From the NCBI GenBank assembly GCA_964036275.1, contig OZ038434.1, positions 9,505,060 through 9,569,059 on the forward strand: a stretch of DNA of 64,000 bases, in the 5' to 3' direction. Shown piece by piece: positions 22,801 to 34,085 of the stretch; positions within the stretch are counted from its first letter, which is position 1, and each line of letters begins with the position of its first letter. The stretch is from Litoditis marina. Lineage: Eukaryota; Nematoda; Chromadorea; Rhabditida; Rhabditidae. The notes beneath the pieces are model-generated. The model was not told where the DNA came from. It saw only the letters and a list, made by a program, of their open reading frames with translations, and did not search any database. A program made the translations under genes and the position numbers.

Positions 22801-23528
22801 TTGTTCAAACTAGGGAAGTACTTAGTAGTTAAAGGCACTTAGAGATGTTCAGAGGGAAAAGTGTTTATCAGTCCTATCTCTACGACTCGCATTACAAGCT
22901 ATCTCTCCTCTCTCTCTCTTTTTCTCGTTCTGTCTCTCACTATTGTGTTGGGTGTTACTTTGTTCACTATACCTCGCTGAAGTCGGTTCCATGGATTTTT
23001 CGTTCGAAACTTTCGATTGTGTGCGATTCTTCGGAGCCGATTTTCTGAATTGTCTTCGTGTGAAATATTTGAGCACAGAAAATGTTTTACGATTTGTGCA
23101 ATGTTACTGAGTAGTTATAATGACACTGACGTGTGAAAATAGAACGATGAGAGAGTTGGAGTATTTCACGCTTCCGGCACATACCTACAGTTTTAGATTG
23201 TGAGAGGATATTGCACCGGAACTAAAGCTATAACATCTTTTCTAATCACTGTTTGACTGTATAGTCTCTACTTTGAGAAACGATATTACTTCATACAATT
23301 GCAGAGCAGACGAAAGGTTTCGCTGTTCAAAATTTGAATGTACTATGAGAGCTGAACAAAATCAACCAATGACAATGAATTGTAATGTCGTGCTTAATGA
23401 AGTAGTACATGTCAGAAATAGTTATCGTGAAGTTGACTAATATCAATACATTTCTATAAAACCATATTATCATAAAACTCTATATTGCGTACCTCAAATC
23501 TTCCTCCTTGATAGGGTCGAACCGCCAT
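16878..23528 (-). CDS. Small Pro/Ser-rich protein of unknown function
   Basis: I do not recognise this protein. Exons 23528-23493, 22306-22214, 19872-19713, 17487-17372 and 16985-16878 all have canonical GT-AG borders and join in phase to give about 170 aa. It starts MAVRPYQGGRFE. A charged part (RRTFGKDENGDIVVKIEKD) follows, then a proline repeat (PVRPVSPVRPVSPV), a Ser/Pro/Thr-rich tract (SPRSTSFQLAPSPRSGS) and a conserved-looking tail (KKTRWVSIHDGRPVSPYKET, ending FPDRYSR). There is no signal peptide, membrane segment or known domain. It is probably disordered, with many SP/TP sites that could be phosphorylated, possibly a cytoskeletal or adaptor protein (a guess). The introns are long and full of repeats. 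The perfect phase agreement over five exons is the main reason to believe the gene. Confidence 0.75.
17509..18037. mobile_element. 529-bp foldback element with perfect 192-bp arms
   Basis: The left arm 17509-17700 (from TTCATGAAAAAGTGGGGGCC to AGAATCTACAA) is repeated in inverse at 17846-18037 with equal length and no mismatch I could find; the spacer is about 145 bp. It lies in intron 3 of the small gene, on the genomic side just upstream of exon 4. Perfect arms point to a recent insertion or to gene conversion between the arms. Confidence 0.9.
18135..18735. repeat. 130-bp tandem satellite rich in TGACGTCA
   Basis: Four to five units with a 130-bp period (TTCACCGTTAATTGACC recurs at 18360, 18490 and 18620). 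The central units are nearly identical and the outer ones diverged. Each full unit has two TGACGTCA palindromes, about ten in total. The block lies in an intron of the small gene. TGACGTCA is the CRE/CREB-ATF consensus, but binding is not shown. Confidence 0.9.
19366..19489. repeat. 120-bp palindromic MITE, copy 4
   Basis: A clean copy (AAGAAGGACGATTATGTGGT ... ACATAATCGTCCTTCTT) in an intron of the small gene. Confidence 0.9.
19891..20014. repeat. 120-bp palindromic MITE, copy 5 (degenerate)
   Basis: A diverged copy (TTAAGAGGAACGCTCATCCG ... CCATATAATCGTCCTGCTT) just upstream of exon 3 of the small gene. It is followed to about 20060 by a second half-copy. Confidence 0.75.
20643..20765. repeat. 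120-bp palindromic MITE, copy 6
   Basis: A clean copy (AAAGGAGGACGATTATGTGG ... CCACATAATCGTCCTTCTTT). The rest of the intron to 22213 is AT-rich and without recognisable features. Confidence 0.9.
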
Positions 23529-24930
23529 ATCGCACAGTCAGCCGGCAACTATTTGATTGTGCTCTCACCCTCTGTATCTCTCACAATCTCTCACCCACCA
23601 GATCTTTTTGACGGTATTTCTCTGCGTTTCTCGACTTCACCCACTATTTCCCGATCTCTCGCAGGACTGCCTCTGCTCGCCGAGCTGTGTCAATAACGGG
23701 ACCATTTACACGCAAAGTCAACACGAGACACGTGAAAACGACTCAACAGCGAATTGAATGCGATGTTTTTGTTGCGAAAAATATGCGATAATTGCTAGTC
23801 TTTCAGTGACATCACGAGGCGTCCATACTTTGATTGACATGCACGTAGACCCTCACAGTATGCCATTCGAACTTCTAGCCAACTTTTAGGGTTATCGGGT
23901 TTTGTTTTCCTTTACTTCTGATGTACAAACATGTTAGGCTCGATACAAGATCAGGTGAATTTTGAAATGCAAGCTCAGAGAAAATGTCTGCGCAAACTAC
24001 GGTTCACATCAACGTTAGAACGGCGAGGACTCGTTCCCACAAACTATAGAACTGTTCGAAACCGTTTGAGGCGATAAAGTGGGTAGGTCACAGTAACTTT
24101 ACCTCAACGTAGCAGAGATCATAGTGAAACACAGTCGTTGTCTTTCTAGACGATTCTTTAGTCTTTTCCTTTAGCTACCAGCACCAGTCAACAACACGAC
24201 ACAACATCCATACGTGCGTCATGCGGGAAAAAACTAGGCGTGGTAGTGGAATGTATTGTGAAATCAGCAGGGTGTCGAGCCTGTGTTTTAATTTCAAAGG
24301 AAAAGAAAACATGAAACTCTAGATTCGCATGTCTCTACGAGGAACCGACCAAACAGGACATCTGAAACATTTAGATGGTTCTTGACTTTTTGCTCATCCG
24401 CGAACTAAGCTTCCTGAGCCTTGTATTCAATAGGCTCGTTATGAAATTCTGAGAAGAATATTTTCACAATAATCTCTAACACTATTCATTATTGACAACA
24501 AAAATAATATATGTTCTCAGTCTGATTTTACAATAAGAACTTCATTAGGCTCTATTTGATCATCTTTCGTTAAGAATATATGTTCAATTGGGAGTTTTTA
24601 TCTTGCTCAAACGTCGAATAAAACGTCATAAGAACGTACTTTCTGATTATTATAGCTTTTTATAAGTTCACAATAGTTTCCCTGTTAGCTGAAGCTGTTT
24701 CATATTTGCTGAAGGAGCCAGTTTACTTTAGCGTTTTTAATTATGTTTTCGAAAATAATACCATTTGGTAATGTGGAGCCGCAAAACAGTTATTTCTTAT
24801 AGTTATATGAATGTGCTCAGTAAAAAATGAACTCAAAAATCGTTTCGACCCTGATTTATTCCTTGTTTGAAAAACAGCTGTTAAACAGCTATTCTTTTTC
24901 AAGTAATGTCTCCTAATTTAGTACATATCA
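23529..24930. other. Intergenic, no gene seen
   Basis: 5' flank of the small gene. It includes pyrimidine-rich runs (about 23555-23660). I see no exon with family resemblance. Confidence 0.5.
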
Positions 24931-25424
24931 TATGCTTTTTCTTATAAGCGAATGCAAGCCGCAAATCGCGTGATGTTTTCACAAATATAATACATCAACA
25001 TGGCAACTCTGTGCTCATCACATGATTAGAGTGCTGCTTACAAACCGAATGCCCAAGGGTTCGAATCCCGGTTGGTGCAAATCGGGTAAAAATTGACGAG
25101 ATGAGTATTCAAAAGATACTTACATTAGTAGACAATAATATAAGAAACTCTCAAAAATAAAATATAATTTAAAACTTATTTAAAATATTTCACGGATGTT
25201 TTCCGGATTTCCCACGGACTCCTTCCGGAAATTCACATGACAATATCGTGGTATTCCCACGTGCAGATCCGTGGTAAATCCGTGGAGGTTTCGGAAAATA
25301 TCCGTGGTAAAAAAATCCCCGTGTATCTTATGCTTTTTCTTATAAGCGAATGCGAGCCGCAAATCGCGTGATGTTTTTACAAATATAATACATCAACGTG
25401 GCAAATCTGTGCTCATCACATGAT
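24931..25424. repeat. 96-bp direct repeat flanking a 302-bp insert
   Basis: 24931-25026 and 25329-25424 are 96-bp direct copies (TATGCTTTTTCTTATAAGCG ... CTCATCACATGAT) that differ at a few bases. The 302-bp insert contains a tRNA-like B box (25057-25069) and a block of CCGTGG/CCACGG words (25190-25325). Confidence 0.85.
25028..25085 (+). repeat. tRNA-like fossil
   Basis: GGGTTCGAATCCC at 25057-25069 matches the RNA polymerase III B box / T arm. An acceptor stem and a pairing anticodon arm are not evident. It is probably a tRNA-derived repeat rather than a working tRNA. Confidence 0.3.
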
Positions 25425-27280
25425 AGAATTATCAATCAGTTTATCTTCCCTCCAACAGTTCCGTACTCCTCTCGGTTGTCAGTTTCATTAAAATTTCGAA
25501 TCTCAACTGTCCTCTCTCGAAACATGTGCTAAACATTTGGAAACTCTGTGAGTGATTGAACACGTGTTCTGCTATGCGAGAACGCGCAGCGAACGCACAA
25601 ACTGCATGCAGTTCGTGCCGTAACTCAAAAACTGTCCTCCCACCTTCATACATTTTTGCCGTAACTCGCACTCTTTGACAACGCATTCTTCTGATTAACA
25701 ATCCTCGCTTTTGCCTACTCGTAAATCTCTATCTGGTTCCTTGAAATGCTACCGGACGATTATCATATTTTCCCAGAAACCACTCTACTCCACTCATCTC
25801 ATCTGTTTATCTGAAGTATGATGTTTGTGTTTATTGTTATTCCACGTTCACATTAGCTCTCCATTCATAGAGTGTCATTTCCAATCTCATAGCAACTTAT
25901 TGTATTCAGTGTGGAAATTGTGGAGCATGAATACAAAAACATGATCAAACATTCACTTTTCTCATCGAAGCATTTTTGTTGCGTGTAATGATTTTTACAC
26001 TAAACCGAAAACATATTTCAAAATATTTTCCATATTTTCGCCTTCGAACTAGTTTAGTTCCGAATCGAAACGGTTGAATCTTTCAAGTGTTGAATCGATA
26101 CCTTTTGAAAACGTCTTTAAAGCACCTTTTCAATTAGGTTTTATCAAAACAACATACATAAACTGAATCAATATCCAACATCGAAGTGTAGAAAGGTAAC
26201 GAAAATATGAAACGGAAATTTGCCCTTCTTTTCTCCATTTCATGTGATTTCCTCGAACTTTCCAAGTGTTTAACTATTCCATCTCCTAAGTAAGCGTGTG
26301 CCTGTGTGCGTTGGCTCGAATTATTCATAAAGCGGGGTTTTGCCATTCTTCAGCCGCACTGTTCTTTTCATATCACATTTCTCACCCACTTACCCGGCTG
26401 CAGATCCCCTAACACGGTAGACCTAACTCATGAGAGGCTCCCGTGGTATTCGCGCGAGAATCATGAACGTATAATAAGCTATACTGGAAGTATTCTTGCG
26501 GAGGAATCATTTTGATCTTCTAAGAAGCTGTGAGATTATCCCCATGTGGTTTCATGAGTTTAGCGCCATGTCCTTACCGCGCTTGATATGAAATTATTTT
26601 AAACATTTTTAGACGTCTTAGAACAGAAAATTGGGAAAATTGGAGTTTTTTCTTTAGCTCTCAAATTAGACTGGAACTCTTGCATATAGGGATGAGATTT
26701 CAATCCCAAAACTCCTATCGTAGTAATCATCTCTGAATTGATGGGAGTTCATGTGAACTCGATTATTTCACGACAGTAAGGCTCAATCCATACTTCATAT
26801 GTCAACTTCTGACGTCGGCGTTGAAAGTGGGAAACATGTTTTTACTTCCAGCGTTACGCCAATCTAATCGATGCCGTTTTACATCGTTTCGAGTCCAATA
26901 TCTGACGGATAGGCCTGGGCCCAATTCCTTATCTGTACAAGTTTTACAATGATTAGTTCAGTTTACATGCGTAGAAAGAGGAAGAAATATTCATCTGAAA
27001 CATGGCAAAGTTTCGAGGCTTCTCGGTTCTAGTGCACTTGAGATAGGACTGATTGAGAGGAAGACCTCTAGTATGTAGCAGACATGTTTTCAATTCAAAG
27101 TCTATCCCTCCCTGTCTAAGTGCCCTCATCTGTCATTCCTGAATCACTCCTATATCAAGCGACAGTCGAATAGCTGACGTAGTTCACGTAAGCTAGAAAC
27201 TCAATAACAACACAGAGAGTTCATATCTGTTATTCTGTGGATGTTCAACGTCGCTTATCGGACGTGTGATACACATCACA
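25425..27280. other. Intergenic, no gene seen
   Basis: AT-rich. Open frames on either strand up to about 86 codons show no family resemblance and no in-phase partner exons. Confidence 0.5.
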
Positions 27281-27450
27281 CGCCGTATTCAGATTCACCC
27301 CGGCCTTTTCATCCCAACCTGTGTCTCTCGTTCTGCCTCACTATTTCTTGTCTCTTACATCCCGGCGGGATGTAAGAGCAGGGAAATAGCGTATGTTTGA
27401 GGAGATGCAGGATGAGATGAAGGTGCCGGGATCTTCTAGCATACGTACTC
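27281..27450. mobile_element. Palindromic MITE, GCCGTATTCAGATTCA family
   Basis: Long imperfect palindrome centred on ATCCCGGCGGGAT at about 27362. The left arm (TTCATCC...GTCTCTTACATCCCG) pairs with the right arm (CGGGATGTAAGAGCAG ... GGATGAGATGAAGGTGCCGG). It begins GCCGTATTCAGATTCACCCC. Confidence 0.8.
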
Positions 27451-27453
27451 AGA

Positions 27454-27735
27454 GGCCGTATTCAGATTCATCCCGGCCCTTTCATCCATACCTGCGTCTC
27501 CTCAATCATACGATGTTTAAAGAAATAAGGTAATTTGGACCGATCTCGTGTCAACGGTCCTTTAAACTGCAATTGAACAAGGTATTGCAGTCTAAAGGAC
27601 TGAACCGTTGCGATTGGACCACATCGTCCTCCTCCTACTTTTACGGTTCTTGCATCCCGCCGGGTTTGCATTCTCCGGAAATAGTACATTACATTGAGAG
27701 AAGCAGGTCAAAATGAAGGTGCCGGGATGTTTCAG
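27454..27735. mobile_element. Second copy of the same MITE, split by another
   Basis: It repeats GGCCGTATTCAGATTCATCC and ends GAAGGTGCCGGGATG like the copy just upstream, but a 120-bp palindromic MITE (27516-27636) is inserted in it. The insertion order is therefore readable. Confidence 0.75.
27516..27636. repeat. 120-bp palindromic MITE, copy 7 (nested)
   Basis: TTTAAAGAAATAAGGTAATT, then TGGACCGATCTC ... GATTGGACCACATCGTCC. A diverged family member sitting inside another MITE. Confidence 0.8.
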
Positions 27736-29491
27736 CATACGTACTGTGGAACTGGGAACTTTCGTGAGGAATGTGTTGACAAACATAATTTTGCATGTCT
27801 CGCAAAGACTTTTCACCAAATTACCTCTATTCATCTGTGTTCTATTACTGGAATATCAGTCCTATTATAGAAATGTTTGTTTTTATGGCCATCGACGATA
27901 GTTGTTTTCGCGTTTTGCAGCTGCTTTCGGAGAAATCTGTCTGTTTCTCTAATCTGCAGATTAAAGTTTACGTCAGTTTTGCTATTTCACTCATTTTGCT
28001 CCACTCGTAAATGTTTGTTTCACAACTAGTGGGTGCTAGTTTTTCTTCCAGTTCCAGCTGGATTGAGCAGATGACAAGACTTTAACTATTTATAGACCTG
28101 GTTTGTTTAGAATATGTTAGTTGTAAGCTTTTTATGGTGGACATCTACTGACGAGATCTTCAATGTCTTTTGATGTCTTCGAGGAATGAAAAGTTATTTC
28201 TAGATTATTCGAGTTCACTGTAAATCCCCCTCGCTTTTTCAATACTTTAAACTAATTAGTTGTACAGTATCTAAGGTATAAAGTATTTTTTCTATAGATG
28301 TACAAATGGTTCATTACCTGCAAAGAAGAAACAAAGAGTTGTTGATACGATTCCGCAACAAACATTCATCTTCGTTTCTTTCCATAGTACTGCTTTCAGT
28401 ATCTTGTGATTGCAGTTAGTTCTCTTTTTCTAGGAAGTTTGTGACACTTCGAATAAGCGCACCGGCGCATATGATGTGCTCGAGTAAAACAAAGAGTTGT
28501 TTTGCCAAAAACCAAAAATGACTAAATTCGATTCTAACTACTAATCATCCTTCATCATTCAAAATCTAATAGATACAACGCTGCAGAGTTCCGACAACTA
28601 AGTTCTCTTCTCAGAGTCGGTGATATTATATCGCCAACGGTGAACAGCGCACAACATAACTGTAATGTTTAATTTCGCGTACAGTGTTCGCATCTCTATG
28701 TTTTTCGCATTTCTATTTCACTCTGTCTATCGGTTCATCTTCCTCTTTCGTCTCCTCTCTCGCTGTTTCTGACTCGACTATTGGTTTTGACAACATATCA
28801 TGTTGTTTTGTTCAGGTTTGATGATAATGTGAATGTAAGTTAGTTGGAAACAATGCGTTTCAAGCCTTCATTTCCCCCCTTGTGTCTCATCTTTTTGAAC
28901 TGAACTTCTTCTTCCGTAACTTGACACCCACGCTGTTTCGAAAATAAGTACATTTATCCGCCTTTGAACGAAAACTGTTTCTGTGCTACTTGTTCATGGA
29001 TAATCTTGAAGAAATTTCTATTTTCTTTTCCTAATCTTAGTAACGAATCTAGTATTTCACTGCGTCACGCTTCCTTTGCAATAAACATATTCCAATCATC
29101 TTCTATGCATCTCACATACAACTAACGTAGCAGAATGAATTACGCTCTGCAGCTTGAATACAAGCAGAGCGGAGTGAGCACGGCGAGCGGGGTAATCTAA
29201 CAATCGTTGTGTGTCTTCAGCTGAGTGTAAAACTTCAGGTTCTTGAGTTTAAAACAAAAAGATTTTTGAAAAATAGTCCTGGATAAATACGTTTTCGAGT
29301 CAAAAAAAAACTCCAAACTTCTAGTAAAATTGCTCTCACTCTTTGTATTTGTTCAGGGTCAAAATTTGAACAAATATAAACAGTCTGTATTTGTGAACCC
29401 GTTCCTTAGTTTTGCGTCTTTGGTCACTGGTTCGAGCCGCACAGCTGTTAACTTGGAAATATCGAGAAGTAGAAATTCCTAATACTGTGTG
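27736..29491. other. Intergenic, no gene seen
   Basis: AT-rich sequence with pyrimidine-rich patches and no recognisable gene or repeat. Confidence 0.5.
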
Positions 29492-29681
29492 GTATTCTTG
29501 AATCAAGAGAAGACACGAATTTTCTGTCCGATGTCCGGATTCTGAGAGGGCGTGCACTTCTTTTGTACTTGTTTTCTCTGGCGTATGTATTCTTGAATCA
29601 AGAGAAGACACGAATTTTCTGTCCGATGTCCGGATTCTGAGAGGGCGTGCACTTCTTTTGTACTTGTTTTCTCTGGCGTAT
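29492..29681. repeat. Tandem duplication, 2 x 95 bp
   Basis: The unit GTATTCTTGAATCAAGAGAA ... CTCTGGCGTAT occurs at 29492-29586 and 29587-29681 with virtually no change, so the duplication is recent. The unit is open on the minus strand, but that frame has no family resemblance. Confidence 0.9.
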
Positions 29682-30699
29682 CGAGTTTCTAGCAAAGAGC
29701 CTCATTTTCCCCAAATGATTATTCTTTCGAACAAAACAATTGTATTTTGTCCTTTTTCTCTCTTCAATCTTTTCAATTTTGTCAGGAAGTGTGCACGAAA
29801 AACCAAAAAATATTAAAACGTCCTACATCATACTTGCACGGGTCTCTGTTGTATACAGTAAGTTGTAAGATCTACTCAGTACTTCCATGTTTGAAACGGA
29901 TTGGTTCCGATGATTTATCTCATGTGACGTAGTATTGTTTTCTATGTATAAGGGCAACGTATTAGTCGGAGCTAACATAGTCTAGTGAAAGTTAATTTAG
30001 CGGAATCGTGACATGGTTAGGACGTTTGACTAGTGCCATATTGTTTTCTAGTTTCATAGCCAATATATCTAATCCCTAATTGAACAGATTGGTCAAACTT
30101 CTCTCTTTTTACCCCCTTCCCTTTTACGTGATCATCTCTCTCAAATGGTTAGTTTACATATTAAGGGCATGAACGTTAATCTTGATTGTACTTCGTTCTC
30201 AGAACGAATGAGAGTAAAATCGTAGTAGAGTAAGATCAAACAACCGTCATAGTGACAACTTTGAATTATAAAGTCCGAAAGCTCGACTTGATCGTTGATG
30301 GTGTAGTGAGTGATACATTTCTGTTTTTGAGAATCATCATCGATTTGTATTTGCTTTTATCGCTTTCCTAATCGGCCTAATCCCAAGTTGGAAAATCGAA
30401 ACTGAAATATGAAAACTTCCTCGTGCGTGCTACGTAAACTACGTCACAGTGTAATTGATTCACGTAGTTATTCATCTGTTTCTGAAGTCGGTGATTATCA
30501 CATGTTTTTCTGTTGTCATCTCAATCTCATACTTAATTGAAAGTAAACCAACACAGACTTTTCTGTTTGCTCTTCGGTCAATCTTCCTTTATTTGGAGCA
30601 TGGAGAATTAATGAAACGGGAAATCAACGAATTTAGCCATTTATTGCATTTCTTTGCCGTCTGCAACGAAAACTTTAGACAAATATATTTTCTTTGCTG

Positions 30700-30905
30700 A
30701 TTGTACCGCGGGTGGTATTGCTGCAAGTTCGTCGAGAGTGCGTATGCTAGACTATCCCGTCTACCATAACCCAGTCTGCGTCTCCTCAAACAACGTTTCT
30801 CTGCTTCCACACCCCACCGCGGGATACAAGTCTCGCAAAATAGTGTGCCAAACAGTAGACGCAGGACAGAATCAAGCTTTGAGATATTTCAGCATACGTC
30901 CTCTG
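30700..30905. mobile_element. Degenerate palindromic MITE (GCATACG family)
   Basis: It shares CTGCGTCTCCTCAAAC, CCGCGGG and TTCAGCATACGT with the elements at 27281-27735 and folds imperfectly (GGACAGAATCAAG/CTTGC arms are weak). It is probably an old copy. Confidence 0.5.
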
Positions 30906-31442
30906 ATGCTGTTGGTTGGGTGGAGTCGTGGCTAAAATTAAAGAGCACACTGTATACATAAATTCATGTGTGTACTATTTCACATATTTGTTTGGTTGAC
31001 GACATCGTTGACACTCTAGTTCCTAGTTAGTACACTCATTAGCGGTAGCGCCTATAAGTACTCTGAGATGGAATAAAAAGTTGATTTGGGTATTGCGCGA
31101 CTTTAGAACCATGCACGTTTCTGCTTTGTTACTCCTTAGTTCTAGAACAAAAATAGAAAAAGGTTTCAACCACGTTTCCTGAATTTGTAAATTTTACAAA
31201 AATAGGAACTCCCATTACAATTGAATTGTTCTGTATTCTAGTCCAGTTCTCCAATTCTCAGATGTTACTCAATAAGCAGAATATAAGTGACCTTTTCGGT
31301 TGGCAACTTCATTGTGTCTAATGCGTTGGGGGCGGATGGAGATTAGTTGTAGTATGGCCAAGTTCGAATGATTAACCATATGCGCTAGTAATCTACGGAG
31401 ATCTTGTTAAAAAATCTCGTGAGTTAATTGTGTTTACAACCA

Positions 31443-33534
31443 CTCTGAAACAATGTGTCTACCAGATTTGCGACCAAAGTCGAAAAATCTGGTAAATTTG
31501 CAACCATGACCGTTTTGTCTAGCAAATTTGCCACCACACCGAGAATGCGCCTGCGCTGGGTTACCTGGCGCACTCAATTCACTGGCGCAGCGTTGTTTTT
31601 AAAGACGCCGCCGCCACTTTTCAAAAATTTAGTGGCGCCACTTTTCAAAAATTTAATTCAATTATGTTTATTATTGTTTTATTGTGTCACATCATGTAGT
31701 TTCAATTCATAATTTGAACTATAATGTTGTAGTGGGGTCGAGCAATCTTTTATAGTAATTGTTGGTTATTTACGTTTTTGGATAAATTTTACACAAATTT
31801 TAAATTAAAGTGGTTAATTAAAATATTAAAAAGGTTTTCCGATTGTATACTGTCCACATAATTGAAATTGTCCAATAAACATTCAGTTTTGGTTTTTACT
31901 ACATAGGGTGTTTTTACTTTTTTTCTATGAATGTTTTGCCTTTCTCAAAAATAGTCAAACTTTGTGAATTTACTTCAGAACCATCGTTTCGTTCTAGCTT
32001 GAACGAACGCATTTTGTAACAATTTTTCAGTCAGCCGTTCTCTAAATGTACACATTCTGTAATGAGCTGGTTTCCTACATAACCTGCTGTATTTTGTTTT
32101 TCTCTTGAACTTTTTTGTCATGTTTTTCTTGTTCTAGGTTGTTTTCGGGTACAGTCTGCCGTGCATGCCGCAAGACGGGTTCCCATGTCGAGTGTCAGCG
32201 AGGTTTCGCCCTGAAGCTAGAAGCTAATCATTTATGATTCATCTATTGTCTGGTATCCATCGTTTGGAAGGCTCTCCAATATTCTCAAAAGGAAAAGGTT
32301 GGTTCTACTGTCTAGTATATTTTCTCACAAAAGGGATTCTTCAAGATAAAAATGGTTCGTTTAGCCAAAACTGGCGCTAACTTGTGCGTTTCAAACATCT
32401 GGTCTGGTCTGACTGTCGAAAACAATCAGTTTTATTGTCTTTTCAATTTTTAAAATACATTAACAATATTCTGGGCTATGGATAAATTGTCCTCCGATAT
32501 AAGTTTATGTTGTTGAGCTTGCCTAAGAAGGGACTTTCTGCAGTAGAGTTAACCGGATAGTCACTGAAATTTCAATAAAAGAAGTCCCTAATTCGGAAAT
32601 TTCTCGTCTCTGAACTGGTGCAAAAGCAATGAAGCACCGGGTGCTGCTTAGCATATCTTTTAGTTGTACCATTAGGTCTCTTAGTTGTACCATTAGGTCT
32701 AATAGTGGATGCCACTTCACGTCCTGTGTTTTTTTAACTGTGGTTTTTACAGATGATCTCGAAAAAGGCGGACTTGGACTTCTGTGACAAGATGCCACTT
32801 CAGGATTCTTACCTCGTCTTTGTTTCTCTGGTGGAATTTCTTCAGACTACTTGTTGGTAATTTTCGTGAATATCGTTATATTTTTCAAAGTTCATTTAGT
32901 TCCTTCCTTCCTTCAAAAGAGAAATGGACTACTTTCTCACCGAAAACAAGAAAATTAGTCTATTTTAGGCACATTTCACGTTCCCTAAACTATTACTCCG
33001 TTCTGAAGTATATTCAGTGTGCACCTTACGTGTTCAATTATGAACCTTGATGTTTTGTTTGTATAGTGTTTGAGATTCTTCCCCACCATGCAAGACTACT
33101 ACATAAGAATACTCTCTGCTTCCTATACCTATTCCATTCCACTTTTTTGTTAATTGATTCATGTGTCTCAGACAAGTTTTTGGTTTTTGCGAAAAGCCGC
33201 GGGCCCCGCTAGCTGGGGGTGCCCCCCAGACCCTCGCCACAACCTATTCAAATTCTCTGTTTACCGGTTACCAAGTTAATTTCCGACATGAATATTATTG
33301 TTGTTGTTTGTACGAATAAATATGTTGTTTTTATGGTTTTCTAAAATATAATTGGTTTCAAAAAGTGCGACAAGTTTTCTGGTAGATTTCAATTGCTACG
33401 CGTCATTGATTTGCTGGTAGATTTGCGACCTCCCATTTGCTGGCAGATTTGCCAGGAAAAATGATACCAAAACGCAATGTATCAATTTGTCATGGTGTTT
33501 TGCCTGCAAATCTGGTAGACACATTGTTTCAGAG
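31443..33534. mobile_element. 2.1-kb terminal-inverted-repeat element
   Basis: The left end 31443-31471 (CTCTGAAACAATGTGTCTAC, then CAGATTTGC) recurs as a perfect 29-bp inverse at 33506-33534. Subterminal AAATTTGC/GATTTGC words repeat at both ends. A CA lies outside each end and might be a 2-bp target duplication. The inside (AT-rich, one GC-rich patch near 33190-33240) holds only short open frames, so this looks like a non-autonomous DNA transposon. Confidence 0.85.
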
Positions 33535-34030
33535 CATAAGATTTTGGAAAGGAGGGAACGTATCTCGCAGCCTCCTGCAGGATAGTTCTTGTATGACTTT
33601 ATAACTTTAGAGGGAGCGTATTATGACAGTCTGTAGGGAACCCCAGTGAACGTTATATAACTTTTCCAAGAAAAAAACAACAGTGTTCGTTTGAAATATC
33701 GCAAAAATCGTTCTCTCAACTTCAAAACTAGATACGTAGACGTAGCGAGCAAAAACTCATTTGCTCTGCATGTCCCTCTCATGTTTTATTCATGCGCTTG
33801 AAATACGGGGAAACGTACGATTAGTCTCTATGTACCTCAGTTGAAACACTGGAATGTTTTATTAGCTGTTTTGACGTGGTTGCTGTGTTTGTCATAATAA
33901 CTCTCGCATGCAACTGGGTTGTATTTTTGATGTACTCTTTCATGTATCAAATATCTCGTTTTCTATGAGAGGCTATGCTGTTAACATCTAAAGTTAAAAG
34001 TCCACTTTCCACAAATGCTGTTCTATACTT
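33535..34030. other. Intergenic, no gene seen
   Basis: Unremarkable AT-rich sequence that leads into a GA microsatellite. Confidence 0.5.
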
Positions 34031-34035
34031 TATCA

Positions 34036-34085
34036 GAGAGAGAGAGAGAGAGAGCCAGAGAGAGGGAGAGAGAGAAAGAGAGAGG
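34036..34085. repeat. GA simple repeat
   Basis: Interrupted (GA)n tract. Confidence 0.9.

Noticed and set aside
25441..25701. 86-codon minus-strand frame rich in Arg and Glu
   Set aside because: No partner exons, no domain I recognise, and length compatible with chance.
29336..29695. 119-codon minus-strand frame
   Set aside because: Its length comes from the 2 x 95-bp tandem duplication; the protein is an internal repeat without family resemblance.
30654..30935. 93-codon plus-strand frame
   Set aside because: It runs through a palindromic MITE-like block.
32523..32798. 91-codon minus-strand frame inside the 2.1-kb inverted-repeat element, considered as a transposase remnant
   Set aside because: No catalytic motif or DNA-binding domain could be seen.
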